From assembly GCA_022567055.1 (NCBI GenBank), contig JADFHU010000232.1, forward strand, positions 1 to 7,868: a stretch of DNA of 7,868 nucleotides, in the 5' to 3' direction. Positions 1-4,944 of this stretch are shown piece after piece. The DNA comes from Planctomycetota bacterium (lineage in GTDB: Bacteria; Planctomycetota; Phycisphaerae; Sedimentisphaerales; Anaerobacaceae). Both the position numbers and the translations under genes were made by a program. The notes under the pieces were generated by a model. The model worked only from the letters and a program-made list of their open reading frames with translations, did no database searches and was not told the DNA's origin. Each line of letters starts with the position of its first letter. Position 1 is the first letter of the stretch.

Positions 1-67
1 GCGTCCTTTCATTTAGCGATGGAGCAAGCATTTGATATTTTCTCAGTACAATGTCTTCTTGGTTCAT
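1..67 (-). CDS. 5' end of ISAzo13-like transposase (runs off the left edge)
   Basis: Reading the minus strand from the ATG at 67-65 gives MNQEDIVLRKYQMLAPSLNE and then RT before the window ends. A short start of the form 'KY..L.P.LNER.R' is what I associate with the N-terminus of ISAzo13-family (DDE) transposases, where it is followed by a helix-turn-helix. An in-frame TAG at 76-74 leaves no other usable start, so the ATG at 67 is the likely start; no strong ribosome binding site precedes it. Only 22 codons are visible, so the assignment rests on a short motif match from memory. If correct, the end of the insertion sequence should lie between about 68 and 113, just past the stop codon of the antitoxin-like gene. 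I could not identify its terminal inverted repeat because the other end is outside the window. Confidence 0.55.
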   Translation of the reverse strand, partial: MNQEDIVLRKYQMLAPSLNERT

Positions 68-113
68 ACATAGCTATATCGAAATTACGACCTATTTTGC
101 ATTAGTTATTGTT

Positions 114-260
114 TTACAGCGCCTTAGGTGTGATGCGGATTTCATCCGGCGACGCCTCAATGATGACGTTCATGTCCCTCACTGCCTTCGCGAACTGCAT
201 GGGCACATCAACCGCCCAACTGCCACCGTGTCGAAAGAGCTTCTTTTCGGTCGTAGCCAT
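114..260 (-). CDS. AbrB/MazE-type swapped-hairpin antitoxin-like protein
   Basis: The product is 48 residues, MATTEKKLFRHGGSWAVDVP at the start and ending DEIRITPKAL. The segment 'KLFRHGGSWAVDVP' followed by 'MNVIIEASPDEIRITP' is the typical AbrB/SpoVT swapped-hairpin fold: a first strand, a 'xxG.S..V.IP'-like turn, then 'v.i...d.i.i.p'. Proteins of this size are usually DNA-binding antitoxins (VapB or MazE type) that neutralise a partner toxin and repress their own operon. I chose the ATG at 260 because AAGAGG lies 8 bases before it; the frame could be extended to 335, but that extension overlaps the probable promoter and does not resemble the family. No toxin gene follows: only 46 bases separate the stop from the likely transposase start, and nothing toxin-like precedes it on this strand. 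It is therefore either an orphan antitoxin or one cut off from its toxin by the insertion sequence. Family assignment is fairly secure; partner and target are unknown. Confidence 0.7.
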   Translation of the reverse strand: MATTEKKLFRHGGSWAVDVPMQFAKAVRDMNVIIEASPDEIRITPKAL

Positions 261-299
261 AACGATGCCTCTTGCTGTCAAATAGTCGGACGAACACCC

Positions 300-314
300 A
301 AGCCAGTTTGGCTT
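300..314. promoter_or_regulatory. Small inverted repeat, possible operator of the antitoxin-like gene
   Basis: AAGCCA and TGGCTT form a perfect 6-bp inverted repeat with a 3-base centre, just downstream of the putative -10 box and about 40 bases before the start codon at 260. AbrB-type antitoxins commonly bind short palindromes in their own promoter, so an autoregulatory operator is a reasonable guess. The repeat is short and could be chance. Confidence 0.25.
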
Positions 315-322
315 ACATACAG

Positions 323-351
323 AAAATATACACAAATATATATTTACTCAA
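323..351 (-). promoter_or_regulatory. Candidate sigma-70-type promoter of the antitoxin-like gene
   Basis: On the minus strand TTGAGT (351-346) and TATTTT (328-323) are separated by 17 bases, each matching four of six consensus positions, in an AT-rich stretch. Transcription would begin near 316 and give a leader of roughly 55 bases before the ATG at 260. The spacing is ideal, but AT-rich DNA makes such matches easy to find by chance. Confidence 0.3.
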
Positions 352-405
352 GGGTATTTGGTCTTTCCCTAGCGTGCATTTATACAAGTTATTTTATCTA
401 AGTGA

Positions 406-657
406 CTTATACGATCTCATCCGAACGAACAATTCACACACGTCATCGGCTCGATCACTCCGGTCAAACCGGTCCCTCAGGAAAGGGGCTGTTCAGGGGC
501 GTGGGGAACGCGGGATCCGGAAGGCGTTTTCCAGCAGCAAGTTGATGCTGCGCTGTGGGACGAGCAGATTGAGCTTGATGCGAAATCAGGCAAGCTCGAT
601 CATCTAGCCGAGAAGGCCATCCAGGATTTCAACTCCGGAAACTGTAAAGAGCTGTGA
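406..657 (+). pseudogene. Remnant of a small conserved protein (C-terminal part intact, no start codon)
   Basis: This frame is open from just after a TGA at 403-405 to the TGA at 655-657 but contains no ATG, GTG or TTG, so it cannot be a normal complete gene. Its last part, from about 550, reads ALWDEQIELDAKSGKLDHLA and then ends AIQDFNSGNCKEL. An acidic amphipathic segment of the form 'DxxIexDxxaGKLDxLaexAlxdfxxGxxxeL' at the very C-terminus is a pattern I recall from small conserved hypothetical proteins often found near toxin-antitoxin genes; I do not know its function. The N-terminal half (residues before about 40 of the frame) looks random, rich in G, R and P. The simplest reading is a gene whose 5' end was lost or replaced, in the same patch as the orphan antitoxin-like gene. 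It could instead be an expressed gene with a frameshift upstream. Confidence 0.45.
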
Positions 658-699
658 ACCATTTCGGATTGATACCTAAGACCTATCGAGAGGCCACCC

Positions 700-735
700 T
701 TTTCTTGGCGCCTCCGCGGCTTTGCGCGAGTTAAC
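700..735. repeat. Short interspersed repeat of the 'GCAAAG.CGC.AAG' type
   Basis: On the minus strand this reads GTTAACTCGCGCAAAGCCGC followed by GGAGGCGCCAAGAAA. Sequences made of 'TCGCGCAAAG-CGCAAAG-GCGCAAAG' periodic units are familiar intergenic repeats of many environmental bacterial genomes. Only one copy is in the window, so the call rests on recognition, not on repetition seen here. A second element of similar style, made of 'CGGAGGCACGGAG' units, lies at 4873-4907. Confidence 0.4.
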
Positions 736-740
736 ATTTC

Positions 741-757
741 GGTGTGCACGGCACACC
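741..757. repeat. REP-like palindrome at the end of the sigma factor gene
   Basis: GGTGTGCACGGCACACC is a perfect 7-bp inverted repeat with a 3-base loop, followed by CTACG. The form 'GGTGCGCACGGCGCACCCTACG' is a widespread REP-like hairpin in bacterial genomes. Here the stop codon of the sigma factor gene (TAG, 760-758) is the CTA of that 'CTACG' tail, so in the mRNA the hairpin follows the stop immediately. It may serve as a transcript-end or mRNA-stabilising hairpin; no U-run follows, so it is not a classic intrinsic terminator. Confidence 0.55.
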
Positions 758-1522
758 CTACGCGAAATCCGGGAAGAACCGCTTGATCTCCTGCCATTCT
801 GCTTCGATCGAGTCATCGGAGACCACGGTCTCCCGGATCATCTTCTGCAGCGTGGAGCGCAGGCGTCGTTTCACGGTGTAGATCATCTTCGACAGCTTGG
901 CGCCATCGGAGATCTCGTGTCGGCTGCAGAGCTCCTCGACGGAGGGGGGTGACGTCCCCTCCAGGATCGGCTGCAGGACGCGATCCTGAAACAATTGCCA
1001 ATGGACGGACTGGCCGTCGCCGTGACAGCCTTGCTCCACCTTGTCCAGCACCCCTTCGAGCATCTCGGTGAACCAGACATAGTTGAAGGACTGTTCGGAG
1101 GCGGCGGCGGAGACCGTGGAGGGCAGTTCCGGGAGATCATCGAATTCGAGCGATACAAGCTTTCCCCGGGGAGACCGCTTCTGGGCGCTGTCACTCTCGT
1201 AGACGTTTACCAGATAGCGATCCAACGCGATCAGGAGGAAGGAGCGGAAGCGTCCCTTGGCGGCGTCGACCTTTTCGATGAGATGCCGTTCCAGGACCAC
1301 GTCATGAAAGAATCCCTGTGTCAGGTCCTTGGCCCGATCGTTGTCATAGCCCTTACGCCGCAGGTAACAGTAGACCGGTTTCCAATAGCGATTCAGGAGG
1401 AGACCGATGAACTCCCGATCCTGGTCTGTTTCAGGGGAGGCGGCCCGCTCCACCATGGACCAGTGCGTGGTCATGAACTCCCCGCCGGTACCGCCAATCT
1501 CTGTATAATCACCAAATCCCAT
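758..1522 (-). CDS. ECF-like sigma-70 family RNA polymerase sigma factor (PVC type)
   Basis: The 254-residue product should direct RNA polymerase to a set of promoters. The N-terminal 'TTHWSMVERA' (residues 18-27) is the signature of a sigma-factor group abundant in Planctomycetota and Verrucomicrobiota. Region 2 covers about residues 38-110, with 'RYWKPVYCYLRRKGYDNDRA' and then 'KDLTQGFFHDVV', plus 'DAAKGRFRSFLL'. Region 4 is about 193-232, 'PPSVEELCSRHEISDGAK' followed by a basic helix, 'TVKRRLRSTLQKMIRE'. The linker (110-150) carries the usual basic patch 'AQKRSPRGKLVSLEF'. The start at 1522 gives the short leader before TTHW that relatives have; an inner ATG at 1474 has GGGGAG only 3 bases upstream and would begin right at TTHW, so the start is not certain. 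No anti-sigma factor is adjacent. The nearest neighbour is a divergent exported-protein gene at 1881, which might be a target, but that is only positional. The 3' end abuts a REP-like palindrome. Confidence 0.85.
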   Translation of the reverse strand: MGFGDYTEIGGTGGEFMTTHWSMVERAASPETDQDREFIGLLLNRYWKPVYCYLRRKGYDNDRAKDLTQGFFHDVVLERHLIEKVDAAKGRFRSFLLIALDRYLVNVYESDSAQKRSPRGKLVSLEFDDLPELPSTVSAAASEQSFNYVWFTEMLEGVLDKVEQGCHGDGQSVHWQLFQDRVLQPILEGTSPPSVEELCSRHEISDGAKLSKMIYTVKRRLRSTLQKMIRETVVSDDSIEAEWQEIKRFFPDFA

Positions 1523-1880
1523 TTCAGCGCTCGAGGGGTGTGTGTTGTCTCAATCACCCAGGTAGATCATCCCATCCATCTTAATTCGCTGGGGCCTCTC
1601 CATCAAGCGCCGAGAGCCCCCTTCCCAGGGTATTCGCAAGGTCGTATTCAGTGACCAGTGACAGAGTAATCAGTTTTTGCTCCAAACCGATCACTGATTA
1701 CTTGAGCGCTAGGAATTTTCGATAAATGGCGTTTCTCCCCCCAGGACCTAGTCCCATCCCTAAATCCGAGCCTTGCCGTTTTTCGAAAAAAAACAAATTT
1801 CTCTGCGAATTCTCCAGGATTTCCTGAATTGAGGGGTAGTTAGGAACCAGAACCGTAACTCATTTGAAAGGGAATCTGAA
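1523..1880. other. Divergent intergenic region between the sigma factor and beta-helix genes
   Basis: I see no gene in these 358 bases. They should contain the promoters of both flanking genes. On the minus strand TTGATG (1606-1601) and TAAGAT (1583-1578), 17 bases apart, are a weak promoter candidate for the sigma gene. The centre holds a small repeat cluster (1649-1702). Near the right end is a run of eight A's after TTTTTCG (around 1779-1792). A good ribosome binding site, AAAGGGA, lies about 8 bases before the ATG at 1881. Confidence 0.6.
1649..1702. repeat. Tandem CAGTGAC pair plus 10-bp inverted repeat
   Basis: CAGTGAC occurs twice in tandem (1649-1662), followed by AGTAATCAGT (1665-1674), an 18-base loop, and its exact complement ACTGATTACT (1693-1702). 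The TCACTG just inside the right arm (1691-1696) is also the complement of CAGTGA, so the element is made of related small words. 'AGTGATCAGTGATTACT'-style strings are common intergenic repeats in some environmental genomes. It could equally act as a terminator-like hairpin or binding site in the divergent region. Confidence 0.5.
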
Positions 1881-4718
1881 ATGTACCGCACTAATCCAAC
1901 CCAATCCAAGCGAACACCGCAGCATCCTTCGACATCGACCACCCGGACGGTCGGCAGGGGCTCCCGGGCCGAAGGGCAACCCGACAATCCTCGAGCGGCC
2001 TGTCGCCGCCGTGGACCCGCCGGCGTCGTCAGCGACCGGCGCATGCCAGCGGGTAAGAGGCTGGGCCTCCTCCGCTTGGGTCTCTTGCTGGTCTCTGCGT
2101 TGGCAGCATCGGGCGCATCGGGCGTCTCCGCGGTCGGCGCGGTGCTGCATGTGGATGCCCTGGCGGCCGGATCGAACGATGGTTCGAGTTGGGCCGATGC
2201 ATTCACAGATCTGCAGACCGCGTTGGCAACGTCGATTTCCGGAGACGAGATCTGGGTGGCCTCGGGAACCTATGCCCCGGCAGGACCCGACGGGGACCGC
2301 GCAGCCACCTTCCAGCTCGTGAGCGGGGTCGGGGTTTACGGCGGCTTTTCCGGAACGGAAGCCGTGCGTGATCGGCGCAATCCGGCCGCCTATGTGACCG
2401 TCCTGAGCGGCGACCTGAATGCGAACGACCACGCTGTCTCCACGGCAGCCGATCTGGCGAATGAACTCACTCGCTCTGACAATAGTTTCCATGTTACAAC
2501 CGGCACGGGGGCGGACGAAACGGCGGTGCTCGATGGGTTCGTCATCACCGCCGGGCATGCAAACGGACCGGGAGCTGCCGACGGGGGAGGAATGCTCAAT
2601 GCGGGCGTTGTTAGCACTGTGGCCCATCCGACTGTGATCAACTGTATGTTCGAGTGGAACTTCGCCTGGCGCAACGGCGGTGGCCTGTACAACCGCTGGG
2701 GCGACCTGACCTTGAGCAACTGTACGTTTCGGCACAACCATGCCAACGCTGGGGGGGGGCCTTCGTTTGAGCTGGGCGGCGGCGGGATGTCCAACGTCAA
2801 CGCGAATCCGGTGATGAGCGACTGCACCTTCAGCCTGAATACGACGGCCAGTAACGGAGCCGGGCTGCACAACTTAAGCGGCAGCCCGACGATCATCCAC
2901 TGTCGTTTCGACGAAAACAAGACCGCGGACGTCAGCGCCCCACTAGGCGGCGGTGGAATGTTCACCAGAGCGGAGGGCAGCCCAGTGCTCATGAACTGCA
3001 CTTTCACGGGCAACTTTGCCATATGGGGCGGCGGGCTGCGCATAACGCGCGATAGCGCACCCATCATCATCAATTGCGCCTTCAGCGGAAACGTTGGCGT
3101 GCAGTCCAGTGCGGGTATCTCACTCAACAACGGAGGCACCGCCACGATAATCAATTGCACGGTCAGTGGGAATAGCACTGCGGGCGGCGGGATCGGGGCC
3201 GGCATCGAAGTTGGGGGTGAGTCGAACTTGATCCTCAAGAACTGTGTCCTCTGGGGCAACACGTCCGGCGGGATCTCGGACCGAAGGGCCCAGATCACCC
3301 ACGGCCTCCAGTCGGCGCAAGTTCCCGACATCAGCCATTCTTGCGTGCAGGGCGGCTGGGACGAAGGGATTGGCAATATCGATCTCGATCCTCTGTTCCG
3401 GGATGCCGATGGACCGGACAACATCATCGGCACCGCCGACGATGATCTCCGCCTGACCGGCTTCTCTCCCTGCATCGACACGGGTGACAACGTATCGTTG
3501 CCCGCGGATAGCGCGGACCTCGATGGGGACGGGGATACGGCAGAGGCCATTCCCATTGATCTGAAGGGCAACCAGCGGGTCCGCGGCAGTTGGATTGATA
3601 TGGGAGCCTACGAGTACGAACTTGCCGTGACGGCCGGTGGTCCCTCACCGATCGACAGAGCAGACGACATTTCCCGCGATGTTGTGCTGGCGTGGCAGCC
3701 CGGCGTGTCTGCCCAAACGCACAATGTCTACTTGGGAACGTCTTGGGACGATGTCGATGCAGCGACTCCTGACACCATAGCCGCTGTGGGTCTGAGTCAA
3801 GAGACCCACAGCTTGGATGTGGGGCGCCTGGCCTTTGACCAGACCTATTACTGGCGCGTGGATGAAGTCAATGGCGCGCCGGACTACACCGAGTTTAAGG
3901 GTGCGACCTGGAGCTTCACAACGGAGCCCTTCGCCTATCCTATCACCGCGATTGCAGTCTCGGCATCCAGCACTTCTGGCCCGGACACAGGTCCCGAGAA
4001 GACCATCGACGGCTCCGGTTTGGTGGACGATCTTCATGGGATTCACGCCTCTGACATGTGGGTCAGCGGGGGACTCCCGGCCACGATCGAGTACACATTC
4101 GACCGGGCCTACAAGCTGCATCAGCTCTGGGTATGGAACTCGAATCAGCTCATCGAGGCCTTCGTGGGATTCGGCGCGAAAGATGTTGTGATCGAGCATT
4201 CACTGAACGGAATCGACTGGGTGGCCTTGGAAGGGTTTGCACAACTGGCCCAGGCGCCCGGGGTTGCCGGATACGCACTCAACAACGTCATAGACCTTGA
4301 GGGTGTCATGGCCAGCGCTGTGCGGATCACCATTAACAGTGTGCACGGGTTCGCCCCTCAAACCGGTCTCAGCGAGGTGCAATTCTTCCATGTTCCGGTC
4401 CTTGCGCGGCAGCCACAACCCGCCGTCGGTACAACCCTTGATTCGCTCGATACGGTCCTGAGTTGGAGACCCGGTCGTGAAGCTGATTTGCACGAAGTCC
4501 TCTTCAGTGAGAATAGGGATGCGGTCGAAGATGGCAGCGCCCTGATTGCCACCACAACTGTCGCATGGCTCGATCTGTCGGATCTAAACTTACAGTACGG
4601 CACGACTTACTACTGGAAGGTCAATGAGGTCAATGCCCTCGAGAACCCACCCGTTCATGAAGGAGACGTCTGGTCCTTCACGACACCCGAGTTTGGTTCG
4701 ATCGACGGCGTAGAGTGA
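1881..4718 (+). CDS. Large exported parallel beta-helix protein with fibronectin-like and discoidin-like modules
   Basis: The 945-residue protein starts at an ATG preceded by AAAGGGA at good spacing. Residues 1-54 are a polar, basic extension; residues 55-84 (MPAGKRLGLLRLGLLLVSAL then AASGASGVSA) look like a signal peptide, so it is probably secreted or on the cell surface. A 'VDALAAGSNDGSSWADAFTD' segment opens a right-handed parallel beta-helix (about 88-578) with about eight turns of the form 'NCxFxxNxAxxGGGL', whose NC or HC/DC positions fall near 254, 280, 314, 340, 372, 398, 425 and 454. It closes with 'DPLFRDADGPDNIIGTADDD', 'SPCIDTGDN', and 'IDMGAYEY' (572-579), the usual end of choice-of-anchor Q-type proteins. 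Then come a fibronectin III-like module (about 586-683, TYYWRVDEVN at 655-664, WSFTT), a discoidin (F5/8 C)-like module (about 685-837, likely carbohydrate or surface binding), and a second fibronectin-like module (about 839-936, TYYWKVNEVN). Relatives commonly carry more C-terminal domains; here the protein stops nine residues past the last WSFTT motif. No catalytic residues are recognisable, so adhesion or polysaccharide binding is only inferred. Confidence 0.85.
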   Translation: MYRTNPTQSKRTPQHPSTSTTRTVGRGSRAEGQPDNPRAACRRRGPAGVVSDRRMPAGKRLGLLRLGLLLVSALAASGASGVSAVGAVLHVDALAAGSNDGSSWADAFTDLQTALATSISGDEIWVASGTYAPAGPDGDRAATFQLVSGVGVYGGFSGTEAVRDRRNPAAYVTVLSGDLNANDHAVSTAADLANELTRSDNSFHVTTGTGADETAVLDGFVITAGHANGPGAADGGGMLNAGVVSTVAHPTVINCMFEWNFAWRNGGGLYNRWGDLTLSNCTFRHNHANAGGGPSFELGGGGMSNVNANPVMSDCTFSLNTTASNGAGLHNLSGSPTIIHCRFDENKTADVSAPLGGGGMFTRAEGSPVLMNCTFTGNFAIWGGGLRITRDSAPIIINCAFSGNVGVQSSAGISLNNGGTATIINCTVSGNSTAGGGIGAGIEVGGESNLILKNCVLWGNTSGGISDRRAQITHGLQSAQVPDISHSCVQGGWDEGIGNIDLDPLFRDADGPDNIIGTADDDLRLTGFSPCIDTGDNVSLPADSADLDGDGDTAEAIPIDLKGNQRVRGSWIDMGAYEYELAVTAGGPSPIDRADDISRDVVLAWQPGVSAQTHNVYLGTSWDDVDAATPDTIAAVGLSQETHSLDVGRLAFDQTYYWRVDEVNGAPDYTEFKGATWSFTTEPFAYPITAIAVSASSTSGPDTGPEKTIDGSGLVDDLHGIHASDMWVSGGLPATIEYTFDRAYKLHQLWVWNSNQLIEAFVGFGAKDVVIEHSLNGIDWVALEGFAQLAQAPGVAGYALNNVIDLEGVMASAVRITINSVHGFAPQTGLSEVQFFHVPVLARQPQPAVGTTLDSLDTVLSWRPGREADLHEVLFSENRDAVEDGSALIATTTVAWLDLSDLNLQYGTTYYWKVNEVNALENPPVHEGDVWSFTTPEFGSIDGVE
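2751..2759 (+). repeat. Run of nine G's inside the beta-helix coding region
   Basis: Nine consecutive G's encode the glycines of 'NAGGGPSF' in the second helix turn, around residues 291-293. The frame is open on both sides, so the gene is ON in this sequence. A one-base slip would put most of the protein out of frame. Confidence 0.9.
3783..3812. repeat. 11-bp perfect inverted repeat within the coding sequence
   Basis: GCTGTGGGTCT (3783-3793) and AGACCCACAGC (3802-3812) are exact complements around an 8-base loop. They lie in the first fibronectin-like module, encoding 'AVGLSQETHSL'. The transcript could form a stable hairpin here. There is no known role; chance is possible, but the perfect arms are longer than expected by luck. 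Confidence 0.7.
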
Positions 4719-4791
4719 TGTCGAGACCAGGAGATTAGAGGGAACTGGACCCTTTTAGTGGGTGCAGGCCACCGTCACCGAGTCCTTTCTT

Positions 4792-4838
4792 GAACCGGAT
4801 TTTGGGTGTCCCATGTGGGAACTCCCAAGATCCGGTTC
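4792..4838. terminator. Strong hairpin between convergent genes, probable transcription end
   Basis: GAACCGGATTTTGGG (4792-4806) pairs with CCCAAGATCCGGTTC (4824-4838) over 15 bp with one G-U pair in the plus-strand RNA. Inside, GT/AC and CCC/GGG continue the stem to an ATGT loop at 4813-4816. It lies 73 bases after the beta-helix stop and 106 bases past the lpd stop, between convergent genes. No clear run of U's follows on either strand, so it is not a textbook intrinsic terminator, but position and stem strength favour a two-way transcript-end structure. Confidence 0.5.
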
Positions 4839-4872
4839 TCTCATGGTCACAGCGATGCGCACGTCTCCGCAA

Positions 4873-4907
4873 CTTTTTCTCCGTGCCTCCGCGTCTCAGT
4901 GAGAGAC
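4873..4907. repeat. Short interspersed repeat of the 'CGGAGGCACGGAG' type
   Basis: On the minus strand this reads GTCTCTCACTGAGACGCGGA followed by GGCACGGAGAAAAAG. Periodic 'CTCAC.GAGGCACGGAGGCACGGAG' strings are a familiar class of intergenic repeat in environmental genomes, related in style to the element at 700-735. A single copy is present here, so the call relies on recognition. Confidence 0.4.
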
Positions 4908-4944
4908 CTTTCTGGTTCCGACCGGACGGGGCGGGTCGTGAACC

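Noticed and set aside
261..335. N-terminal extension of the antitoxin-like protein to 335
   Set aside because: The added 25 residues are unlike the family, overlap the likely -10 region, and the ATG at 260 has its own AAGAGG.
51..401. 116-codon plus-strand frame over the antitoxin-like gene
   Set aside because: No ribosome binding site or domain; the minus strand has a recognisable antitoxin fold and a good start.
272..607. 111-codon plus-strand frame
   Set aside because: Its product looks random, and it overlaps in another frame the segment 550-657 that does look protein-like.
995..1654. 219-codon open frame on the plus strand opposite the sigma factor
   Set aside because: It is antisense to a gene with clear sigma motifs and has no family features of its own.
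2390..3571. 393-codon open frame on the minus strand opposite the beta-helix region
   Set aside because: Its P/S-rich product results from the glycine-rich repeats on the other strand.
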